Shown: positions 9,201 through 18,600 of the stretch, piece by piece
Numbering within the stretch: position 1 is the stretch's first letter
Layout of the letters: each line of letters starts with the position of its first letter
Assembly: GCA_905221605.1 (NCBI GenBank)
Contig: CAJNDS010001327.1
Location: 1 to 23,069 of the forward strand
DNA from: Symbiodinium natans
Taxonomy: Eukaryota; Sar; Dinophyceae; Suessiales; Symbiodiniaceae
Direction of reading: 5' to 3'
DNA length: 23,069 nucleotides
Translations under genes and position numbers: made by a program
Notes under the pieces: model-generated
What the model was told of the DNA's origin: nothing
Databases searched by the model: none
What the model saw: only the letters and a program-made list of their open reading frames with translations

Positions 9201-11029
9201 GCTAACTAGTTGCTGGCTGTTGCATTCAGCTTGTTTCCTTATGCTGCACGTCGCAGCGCGTTGTCAATGTGAAGGATGGACTCACTGGCAGTGCGTGGGG
9301 TGATTGGGCCAACTACACCGCCTCGCCGCTGCGTGCCTTTGAGAACGAGCTCGGTGTCCAGGATCCTGTTGGATTTTGGGACCCCGCCGGTTTTACGGCC
9401 GACGGAAGCGTGGAGGACTTCAAGCGTCGTCGCCAGACTGAAATCAAGCACGGTCGCATCGCCATGCTCGCGACAATGGGATACATCACGCCAGAGCGAC
9501 TCAGATGACATGTAGTTCGTTCTGCGTGCGTGTTGCGTTTGGGATACATCACTCCCGTCCTGTCATGAATTCGATATAGTTCGTTCTGCATGCGTGTTGC
9601 ATTAGGGCTGTCTCACGTTGCTCGAGTGAGATCTTGTGAGCCGTGCAGCGTGCATGTCACAAGATTTTCTTGAGTACATGATGACGTTGCATTGGATGGT
9701 GTATGGCTGACCAAGGATCACGGGCAAGTTCCCAGGTTTTCTGTCGCCATCAGCAGGATTGAAGTTTGCCGATGTCCCCAATGGCCTTGCAGCCATTTCC
9801 AAAGTTCCTGCCGCAGGGTGGGGACAGATTCTGGCGTACATGGCCTTCTGCGAGGTCTCTCAGGATCAGTCTGCCGGAACTCCGGCCGCAGCCGGTGACT
9901 TCGGGTTCAAGGTCTTGACGTCCAGCGACCCCGCTGAGAAGACGAAAAAATTGTCAGCGGAGTTGGCCAACGGAAGGCTTGCGATGATGGCCATCATCGG
10001 CATGTTCTTTCAGGACACGTGACATGAGACAAGCTTGTCCAACGTTGCATGAGCATGCGTTGGCAGCTAACTAGTTGCTGGCTGTTGCATTCAGCTTGTT
10101 TCCTTATGCTGCACGTCGCAGCGCGTTGTCAATGTGAAGGATGGACTCACTGGCAGTGCGTGGGGTGATTGGGCCAACTACACCGCCTCGCCGCTGCGTG
10201 CCTTTGAGAACGAGCTCGGTGTCCAGGATCCTGTTGGATTTTGGGACCCCGCCGGTTTTACGGCCGACGGAAGCGTGGAGGACTTCAAGCGTCGTCGCCA
10301 GACTGAAATCAAGCACGGCCGCATCGCCATGCTCGCGACAATGGGATACATCACGCCAGAGCGACTCAGATGACATGTAGTTCGTTCTGCGTGCGTGTTG
10401 CGTTAGGGCTGTCTCACGTGCTCGAGTGAGATCTTGTGAGCCGTGCAGTGTGCATGTCACAAGAATTTTCTTGAGTAAATGATGACTTTGCATTGCACGA
10501 TGGTCTATGGCTGACCAAGGATCACGGGCAAGTTCCCAGGTTATCTGTCGCCATCAGCAGGATTGAAGTTTGCCGATGTCCCCAATGGCCTTGCAGCCAT
10601 TTCCAAGGTTCCTGCCGCAGGGTGGGGACAGATTCTGGCGTACATGGCCTTCTGCGAGGTCTCTCAGGATCAGTCTGCCGGAACTCCGGCCGCAGCCGGT
10701 GACTTCGGGTTCAAGGTCTTGACGTCCAGCGACCCCGCTGAGAAGACGAAAAAATTGTCAGCGGAGTTGGCCAACGGAAGGCTTGCGATGATGGCCATCA
10801 TCGGCATGTTCTTTCAGGACACGTGACATGAGACAAACTTGTCCAACGTTGCATGAGCATGCGCTAGCCGCTAACTAGTTGCTAGCTGTTGCATGCAGCT
10901 TGCTTCCTTATGCTGAACGTCGCAGCACCTGGTCACCTTGTCAATGCGCAGGACGGGCTCACCGGCAGTGCTTGGGGTGATTGGGCCAACTACACCGCCT
11001 CGCCGCTGCGTGCCGCAGCCGAGGCCTAA
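4195..11029 (+). CDS. Gene 2: seven-unit chlorophyll a-c binding light-harvesting polyprotein (5' presequence exon unresolved)
   Basis: Precursor of intrinsic three-helix antenna proteins of the plastid thylakoid. Exons of unit 1: 4195-4233, 4446-4479, 4594-4658, 4949-4983, 5198-5285, 5459-5509, 5693-5793, 5901-5948, then 6059-6289, which also opens unit 2. Repeat exons follow: 6448-6745, 6872-7092, 7252-7549, 7676-7896, 8054-8351, 8473-8693, 8851-9148, 9275-9495, 9716-10013, 10140-10360, 10520-10817. The terminal exon is 10952-11029 (stop TAA 11027-11029). The sum is 3663 nt, 1220 codons plus stop, in one frame. Each repeat unit is 173 residues with helix 1 (KHGRIAML), helix 2 (GWGQILAYM) and helix 3 (ELANGRLAMM). 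Units are joined by SPLRA-FENELG, the likely processing site. Units are almost identical: the exon at 8473 has VDDF for VEDF, and the exon at 10520 has FPGYLSP for FPGFLSP, matching unit 1. The transit peptide and true start codon are not assigned; the GTG at 4195 is only where recognisable LHC homology begins. Confidence 0.9.
5008..5102 (+). repeat. 12-bp minisatellite in intron 4 of unit 1, gene 2
   Basis: About eight copies of TTGCGGCATCCC/T with period 12, in the GC-AG intron 4984-5197. One copy has CAGCAT in place of CGGCAT. A pyrimidine-rich run ending in CAG follows at about 5111-5130 but is not the splice acceptor used; the exon begins at 5198, as shown by ITGKFPGYLSP. Confidence 0.9.
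6069..10951 (+). repeat. Six tandem about 0.8-kb LHC unit repeats in gene 2
   Basis: The repeat unit is exon A (221 nt, GATGGACTC...CCAGA), a GC-AG intron of 157-159 nt (220 nt once), exon B (298 nt, GATCACGGG...TTTCAG) and a GA-AG intron of 121-134 nt. Exon A starts: 6069 (continuous with 6059), 6872, 7676, 8473, 9275, 10140. Exon B starts: 6448, 7252, 8054, 8851, 9716, 10520. GC-AG introns: 6290-6447, 7093-7251, 7897-8053, 8694-8850, 9496-9715, 10361-10519. GA-AG introns: 6746-6871, 7550-7675, 8352-8472, 9149-9274, 10014-10139, 10818-10951. Spacing of about 800 bp is constant except around 9496-9715, where a duplication adds 63 bp. Confidence 0.92.
9478..9603 (+). repeat. 63-bp tandem duplication across an exon-intron border
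   Basis: 9478-9540 covers the last bases of exon A (GGGATACATCACGCCAGA) and the first part of its intron. 9541-9603 is a diverged second copy (GGGATACATCACTCCC..., then ATATAGTTCGTTCTGC). It lengthens this intron to 220 nt against 157-159 nt in all other copies. The second copy no longer carries CCAGAGCGAC, so the duplicated donor appears lost. Confidence 0.85.
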
Positions 11030-11119
11030 ACTTTTCTAAGCTCGCCTTTTAACCTCACACTGAGCCGGCCGCTCAGCCGGCGCGGCCCGCCGAGGGCAGT
11101 GTACAGAGCGGAGGCTCGC

Positions 11120-11126
11120 AAAAAAG
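11120..11126 (+). promoter_or_regulatory. Candidate polyadenylation signal of gene 2 (A-run plus G)
   Basis: Same AAAAAAG at the same distance (90 bases) from the stop of gene 2. Weak evidence, since the whole flank is duplicated. Confidence 0.3.
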
Positions 11127-12243
11127 GATCCAGCTCGCTACTGCGCAGGAACATGTCCTTAAAACCCCCCTGCGATCCTATGTGTCCGGTACAGAGATGT
11201 ACAGACAACTTGATTGAAAGGGGTGCAGAGGGAGAAGATGGCGCTGCGGCCAGACCGGGCTTAGCTAGGCGCAGACGCTTGATGCAGCATGCTCCGCCGC
11301 AGGCTTTGTGTGGCCCTTGCAGATTCTGACTGGTACCTTAGATTTTCCTCCAGTCGCTGCAACATCTGCAACCATGCCCTCAAGCGGGGGGCCTCCAGAT
11401 TGCGCGAGCTTGGGGCCGTTTGGGGTGACGGGGTGTCTGTCGTGTTGCAGATGCTTGTAGCAGGAGCACCGCCACCAGCAAGCCCCCTCCTCCCCTTCGA
11501 AATGATCCCAACGCCTTACCCGGCTTTGCTCTTCGCGAAAGAAAGATCGAGGACCTGCGCGCCCCCTTTTGGGGCGATTTTCAGTGGCTGAAATGGCACC
11601 TTGATCCCAGGGTCAGAACATGTCGCAAGAGTCGCAACCGACGAAAGCCAGTTCGGATATCCCAAGTACCTGGTTTAACCGAACACTGGCACTCACCAAA
11701 CCCTGAAACCTGAACCCGGCAAAGGCCAGAAGACTGCCATGGCTGTCGCCGCTGGTGCGGCGGCCACGTTGGCCTCTAGGGCAGCTTGGGCAGCAAGATG
11801 CAGCAACGCCGTTGCAACTTGATGAAGCTCGCCGGGGTTGTGGTTCAGGGTTTGCAGGTGCGAAGTGGTGTGAAGAGGAAAGGCAGCAAAGTGTTATCGT
11901 GACGGGGTGGGTATGGATGTCATGTAGGCATGAACAAGGGAGGAAAAGGCGGAAAAGAGAGATGAGTTTTGCATGTTTCCATGCCCAGGCCTTCGTGCAG
12001 AGCAGTCCAGCCGGTCAGGCCCCAGCAGTAACGTGGGCTAGATTTTGCTGGAGCTCAGGTGTTTTTGGGCAAGTGTCACTCAATGTCACTCAAGCACTCA
12101 GCAGAGGCGCGGTCCAAGGCCCAAAGTCCAAGGCCAGGATAGCGGCAGCGCGATTGAAACCACGGACTGGGCGCGGGACGCAGGGAGCAGCATGGCGAAG
12201 CCAAAGGCCACAGGCGACGCTTCGCGAAGGCGCGTTCGGCGCA

Positions 12244-12273
12244 GGATGGCGCAGGATGGCGCAGGATGGCGCA
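12244..12273 (+). repeat. Three perfect copies of GGATGGCGCA in spacer
   Basis: Second occurrence of the 10-bp triplet, with the same copy number as in the spacer before gene 2. Confidence 0.9.
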
Positions 12274-12576
12274 GGACTGTGACGGGATCACGATCCAGAG
12301 CGCAAGCTTTTGAACCCCATGGTGTCGGCAAACCGTCTTGGGATGTCTTGGGAATTTCGAAGAACGGTGGGAGATTCTATGCCCTTTTCGAGAAGGGCAC
12401 GTTTGGCAAAGCGTTGCTGTCGATTTCGGACTCTTGCTTGGCCACGGCTGCAAAATCCGCGATGCCAGGGCAAGGCAGAAAGAACAAACGTCCCACACAT
12501 TCCCACACCTGAGCTTTTCAAGCGACCCCTGTATTTGGTGGGCGGGTAGGGGGGCACGCGGGACATAGGGCATTTC

Positions 12577-12600
12577 GAGCTTCGAACTCCTTCGAAGCTC
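12577..12600. other. Perfect hairpin, 10-bp stem and 4-base loop (second copy)
   Basis: Identical to the hairpin at 3244-3267. Confidence 0.8.
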
Positions 12601-12655
12601 AGAAAGAATCTGCTCAATCCTCAAGGACTCAAGGTCGTACAATGTCATAGAACAT

Positions 12656-12688
12656 GCACACACACACATTATCTCTCTCTCTCTCTCT
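12656..12688 (+). repeat. Short CA and TC microsatellite in spacer
   Basis: Same length and structure as the copy before gene 2. Confidence 0.9.
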
Positions 12689-13248
12689 CACGCACATGGG
12701 GTCACAGGCCGCTTTGTCAGCATGCCTGACACTGAGCGCAGGCTGCCCCGGAGCGAAGCAGCGTTCAGCTGCGCGGCCGAGTAGCGGCGCAGAGGAGCGC
12801 CGAAGGCGCAGTCAGCCGCCTTTGCCAAAGCGCGAACAAAGTGACGCTCCTGGACCTCTGACCAGGCAGCAGCTCCTCAAGCCTTCTTGGCTGCACGACC
12901 GTGGCTTCGGCATCAGCCGCTCAGCGTTCTCAGGGAGCGTTTTCAGGGAGCACTCCGGCATGCGCCGGGGCGTGCGTGTGTGTGGGCTTCGGGTTGAAGA
13001 AAGGCGCAGAAAAGGCTCAGGGTAGCAGCGCCATCACTCCTCCCTCCCTCTCGCGCTGCAGGCCCTCCTAGCAGCGCAGCTCCGGGGCAAGGACCGGGTC
13101 CCCAGGGGGAGGGGTTCTCTCAGGTTCGGGGCTCGGGTTGCGAGACGTAGTTAGGGTCGGGTGATGTCTGGAGCGATTTTTTCCTGTTTCGGAGTGGGCT
13201 CTGAGTGCGGATGGGGAGCCCCACGCCTTGGGGGTACATGACTGGAGC

Positions 13249-13566
13249 ATGTGGGGTTATCGGTTCTGGGGACTTTTCTGGTTTCAGTGGGGCCCTGCGA
13301 CCTTTACCTCGCTCAGCCCAAAGAATTCCAAGTGCAGGCCAGCAGCCGCAAGTCCCAGGTGCGACGGGGGGGGCCTGCTTTGGGCTGGTGCTTTGGGCTG
13401 GAAGTGGGGCGGGCCTCTCCTTTGTGCCTGTGCCCCAAGAAGAATCAGAAAGATCCCAAGAAGATCCAAGAAGTATCCTGAAGTCCTAGTGATGTCCCCA
13501 GACCCCCCAAGGGACCTTCTGCCACAGGTGGTCGTCAGCGCCTTTGAGAGCGAGCTCGGCGTTCAG
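13249..13566 (+). CDS. Candidate N-terminal presequence read straight into unit 1 of gene 3 (speculative)
   Basis: Copy of the candidate before gene 2 (ATG 13249), identical in sequence as far as I can see, so it adds no independent support. The same arguments for and against apply: two hydrophobic stretches around a Ser/Pro/Arg segment and in-frame continuity, against unusual Trp content and a usable splice acceptor immediately before 13528. Confidence 0.25.
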
Positions 13567-15622
13567 GTCCACGGTCTCCTTTCTTCTTGGACATTTTTGG
13601 ACACTGGCTCGTGCGGCTGACATCGCTAGGACTACCGATAGAGCGCAGGCGTAGGTCAGAGAAATCCTGAGAGGTTTGCGTGCCGTTGTGTCGCCCTAGA
13701 GGAAGGCAGTTGACACTTTAGACCGGTTCAGAACATGAAGCCTTCCACGCACCTTCCGAACTGTCATGAGCTGCGCAGGCGCCCGTGGGCTTCTGGGACC
13801 CCGCCGGCCTGAGCGCCTTGGCTGGCGTTGGAGGGTTTGGGATCGCGGTTTGAGTTTCAGGGCCGGCGCTTGCCTTTAGCGCCTCCGTGCAAACCGAGAA
13901 CGCCGAACCCGCCGCCCCGTGTGCAGGTGCGGACGGCAGCGTAGAGAACTTCAAGCGCCGACGGGCCACCGAGCTCAAGCACGGGCGCATTGCAACTGGG
14001 CTGCATCCGTGCCGCGAGGATTCGCTCATGTTCGCCCAAATTCGCACATCGTATTATATCGTATTCATGAACATTGCGAATACGCACGTCCATAAGCCTC
14101 CCTGGTTTGTGCGCACCGGGATCTCCCGTGGAGAGTATGGTAACCACGTTATACAGGGTTTGCAGACATGTGCGTTCGCGGCTTCTCTTTCGCGACCCCA
14201 CGTTCGAGTGCGCCCCGCCATGCATCCTAGCCTGGCACAATTTCTGCCGCCATCTCCGGGCGAAGACCCGAAGTGCCTGAGGCGATGCTGGCAACGATGG
14301 GCTACATCACCCCAGAGCGGCTTGTCCCAAATTTTGTTGTTTGCGGCATCCTTTGCGGCATCCTTTGCGGCATCCCTTGCGGCATCCCTTGCGGCATCCC
14401 TTGCAGCATCCCTTGCGGCATCCCTTGCGGCACCCTTGCATCCTCCTTGTTTTTTCCCCCCAGTAAGGAGCAGTTCTCAGACATGAGTGCAAGCAGACAC
14501 GTGAAGCTGACCGCTGCGTCTTGGTCTGAGGATCACGGGCAAGTTCCCAGGGTACTTGAGCCCATCTGCCGGACTGAAGTTCGCCGACGTGCCCAACGGC
14601 CTGGCAGCCATCTCCAAGGTGCAAGGGTTGCCGGGGGAGGGGGGATGTTACTCGTAGGGCCTGCGTGCCTTAGACTCGTTCATCAGTCGCTTTTTTTCGC
14701 TCTCATGTCGTGAGCAGAGAATGGAGACGCGATCCACTTTCCGAATCTTTGCACTTCTTCGTCGCCCCTTCTCCCTTCGCAGTCTGCAGAGGTGCCCCAG
14801 GCTGGTTGGGGCCAGATCCTGCTGTACATGGCCTACTGCGAGGCCGGATCACAGGAGTCCTGTGTTTTCTGCGTCCTGAACCATCCTCTATGCTTTCTAT
14901 GAATGCATGTGTGTGGAAAAAAGAAGAGCCACCGCTGCCTCAAGTTTGGTTAGCCACTGCAACACACGGTTAGGGCCTTGCACGTGGCAGTGCCGCACGT
15001 TTTGCATCTCTTGGAGAAGCCCGAGGCCTCCCAGACGCAGGAGCCGGGCACCGCGGCCTATGCTGGAGACTTCGGCTTCAAGGTTCTCACCTCCAGCGAC
15101 CCGGCCGAGAAGACCAAGAAGCTGAGCCTGGGTCGTGTCTTCAGAAGGGCTTTCGGGCGACCTCTTTTTCAATTTTCGTGTGCTTTGGCGTGATCTCAAA
15201 AAGCAGCGGGGGAGGGGGTGGGCGTGAGAGGAGTGCCGAGTTGGCAAATGGCCGACTGGCGATGATGGCCATCATCGGCATGCTCCGGGGCTGCAGACCA
15301 GAGTTCCCCAAAGTTGCCTCCTTCAAATGAAGCCTGCGTAACAAGTTCGACGACACTCTTGCCGACCTTGTTGAACTGCTTGCATGTTGAGGTTCTTCCA
15401 GGATGGACTCACTGGCAGTGCGTGGGGTGATTGGGCCAACTACACCGCCTCGCCGCTGCGTGCCTTTGAGAACGAGCTCGGTGTCCAGGATCCTGTTGGG
15501 TTTTGGGACCCCGCCGGTTTTACGGCCGACGGAAGCGTGGAGGACTTCAAGCGTCGTCGCCAGACTGAAATCAAGCACGGCCGCATCGCCATGCTCGCGA
15601 CAATGGGATACATCACGCCAGA
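13528..15622 (+). other. Divergent, intron-rich first LHC unit of gene 3
   Basis: Copy of the gene 2 first unit shifted by 9333 bp, with the same eight introns: 13567-13778, 13813-13926, 13992-14281, 14317-14530, 14619-14791, 14843-15025, 15127-15233 and 15282-15391. I see no coding difference from gene 2 here. Even introns look identical, including the 12-bp minisatellite in the fourth intron, which implies very recent duplication or gene conversion of this segment. Confidence 0.83.
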
Positions 15623-18600
15623 GCGACTCAGATGACATGTAGTTCGTTCTGCGTGTTGCGTTAGGGCTGTCCCACGTTGCTCGAGTGAGATCTTGTGAGC
15701 CGTGCAGCGTGCACGTCACAAGGTTTTTCTTGAGTACACATGATGACTTTGCATTGCCCGATGGTGTATGGCTGACCAAGGATCACGGGCAAGTTCCCAG
15801 GTTTTCTGTCGCCATCAGCTGGATTGAAGTTTGCCGATGTCCCCAATGGCCTCGCAGCCATTTCCAAGGTTCCTGCCGCAGGGTGGGGACAGATTCTGGC
15901 GTACATGGCCTTCTGCGAGGTCTCTCAGGATCAGTCTGCCGGAACTCCAGCCGCAGCCGGTGACTTCGGGTTCAAGGTCTTGACGTCCAGCGACCCCGCT
16001 GAGAAGACGAAAAAATTGTCAGCGGAGTTGGCCAACGGAAGGCTTGCGATGATGGCCATCATCGGCATGTTCTTTCAGGACACGTGACATGAGACAAACT
16101 TGTCCAACGTTGCATGAGCATGCGTTAGCGCTAACTAGTTGCTAGCTGTTGCATTCAGCTTTTTTCCTTATGCTGCACGTCGCAGCGCGTTGTCAATGTG
16201 AAGGATGGACTCACTGGCAGTGCGTGGGGTGATTGGGCCAACTACACCGCCTCGCCGCTGCGTGCCTTCGAGAACGAGCTCGGTGTCCAGGATCCTGTTG
16301 GATTTTGGGACCCCGCCGGTTTTACGGCCGACGGAAGCGTGGAGGACTTCAAGCGTCGTCGCCAGACTGAAATCAAGCACGGCCGCATCGCCATGCTCGC
16401 GACAATGGGATACATCACGCCAGAGCGACTCAGATGACATATAGTTCGTTCTGCATGCGTTGCGTTAGGGCTGTCTCACGTTGCTATAGTGAGATCTTGT
16501 TAGCCGTGCAGCGTGCACGTCACAAGGTTTTTCTTGAGTACATGATGACTTTGCATTGCCCAATGGTGTATGACTGACCAAGGATCACGGGCAAGTTCCC
16601 AGGTTTTCTGTCGCCATCAGCAGGATTGAAGTTTGCCGATGTCCCCAATGGCCTTGCAGCCATTTCCAAGGTTCCTGCCGCAGGGTGGGGACAGATTCTG
16701 GCGTACATGGCCTTCTGCGAGGTCTCTCAGGATCAGTCTGCCGGAACTCCGGCCGCAGCCGGTGACTTCGGGTTCAAGGTCTTGACGTCCAGCGACCCCG
16801 CTGAGAAGACGAAAAAATTGTCAGCGGAGTTGGCCAACGGAAGGCTTGCGATGATGGCCATCATCGGCATGTTCTTTCAGGACACGTGACATGAGACAAA
16901 CTTGTCCAACGTTGCATGAGCATGCGTTAGCAGCTAACTAGTTGCTGGCTGTTGCATTCAGCTTGTTTCCTTATGCTGCACGTCGCAGCGCGTTGTCAAT
17001 GTGAAGGATGGACTCACTGGCAGTGCGTGGGGTGATTGGGCCAACTACACCGCCTCGCCGCTGCGTGCCTTCGAGAACGAGCTCGGTGTCCAGGATCCTG
17101 TTGGATTTTGGGACCCCGCCGGTTTTACGGCCGACGGAAGCGTGGAGGACTTCAAGCGTCGTCGCCAGACTGAAATCAAGCACGGCCGCATCGCCATGCT
17201 CGCGACAATGGGATACATCACGCCAGAGCGACTCAGATGACATGTAGTTCGTTCTGCATGCGTGTTGCGTTAGGGGTGTCTCACGTGCTCTAGTGAGATC
17301 TTGTTAGCCGTGCAGCGTGCACGTCACAAGGTTTTGCTTGAGTACATGATGACTTTGCATTGCCCGATGGTGTATGACTGACCAAGGATCACGGGCAAGT
17401 TCCCAGGTTTTCTGTCGCCATCAGCAGGATTGAAGTTTGCCGATGTCCCCAATGGCCTTGCAGCCATTTCCAAGGTTCCTGCCGCAGGGTGGGGACAGAT
17501 TCTGGCGTACATGGCCTTCTGCGAGGTCTCTCAGGATCAGTCTGCCGGAACTCCGGCCGCAGCCGGTGACTTCGGGTTCAAGGTCTTGACGTCCAGCGAC
17601 CCCGCTGAGAAGACGAAAAAATTGTCAGCGGAGTTGGCCAACGGAAGGCTTGCAATGATGGCCATCATCGGCATGTTCTTTCAGGACACGTGACATGAAA
17701 CAAACTTGTCCAACGTTGCATGAGCGTGCGTTAGTCACTAACACCAGCTGTTGCATTCAGCTTGTTTACTTATGCTGCACGTCGCAGCGCGCTGTCAATG
17801 TGAAGGATGGACTCACTGGCAGCGCTTGGGGTGATTGGGCCAACTACACCGCCTCTCCGCTGCGTGCCTTCGAGAACGAGCTCGGTGTCCAGGATCCTGT
17901 TGGATTTTGGGACCCCGCCGGTTTTACGGCCGACGGAAGCGTGGAGGACTTCAAGCGTCGTCGCCAGACTGAAATCAAGCACGGCCGCATCGCCATGCTC
18001 GCGACAATGGGATACATCACGCCAGAGCGACTCAGATGACATATAATTCGTTCTGCGTGCGTGTTGCGTTAGGGCTGTCTCACGTGCTCGAGTAGGTCTT
18101 GTGAGGAGTGCAGCGTACATGTCACAAGGTTTTCTTGAGTACATGATGGCGTTGCATTGCACGATGGTGTATGGCTGACCAAGGATCACGGGCAAGTTCC
18201 CAGGTTTTCTGTCGCCATCAGCAGGATTGAAGTTTGCCGATGTCCCCAATGGCCTTGCAGCCATTTCCAAGGTTCCTGCCGCAGGGTGGGGACAGATTCT
18301 GGCGTACATGGCCTTCTGCGAGGTCTCTCAGGATCAGTCTGCCGGAACTCCGGCCGCAGCCGGTGACTTCGGGTTCAAGGTCTTGACGTCCAGCGACCCC
18401 GCTGAGAAGACGAAAAAATTGTCAGCGGAGTTGGCCAACGGAAGGCTTGCGATGATGGCCATCATCGGCATGTTCTTTCAGGACACGTGACATGAGACAA
18501 ACTTGTCCAACGTTGCATGAGCATGCGTTAGCCGCTAACTAGTTGCTAGCTGTTGCATTTAGCTTGTTTCCTTATGCTGCACGTCGCAGCGCGTTGTCAA

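Larger units (their letters stand above)
1697..11029 (+). repeat. 9.3-kb tandem gene repeat, copy spanning spacer plus gene 2
   Basis: From the base after the gene 1 stop to the gene 2 stop is 9333 bp. The same sequence restarts at 11030 and again at 20302. Over about the first 5 kb (1697-6798 against 11030-16131) I noticed only a few base changes: 2824/12157 G/A, 3112/12445 T/C, 3126/12459 T/C. This is a very young duplication or one homogenised by gene conversion. Confidence 0.93.
11030..13527 (+). other. Spacer / 5' region of gene 3, no confidently assigned exon
   Basis: Almost exact copy of the spacer before gene 2, shifted 9333 bp, with the same landmarks: post-stop hairpin 11060-11076, A-run 11120-11126, 10-mer triplicate 12244-12273, hairpin 12577-12600, CA/TC tract 12656-12688, pyrimidine tract with CAG 13035-13061. 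I recognise no independent gene. The near identity to the other copy gives no codon-level conservation signal to separate exon from spacer. Confidence 0.7.

Noticed and set aside
12076-12669. 197-codon minus-strand open frame in the spacer
   Set aside because: Base changes in the spacer copy at 2743-3336 break it, and the third copy differs further, so it is not maintained.
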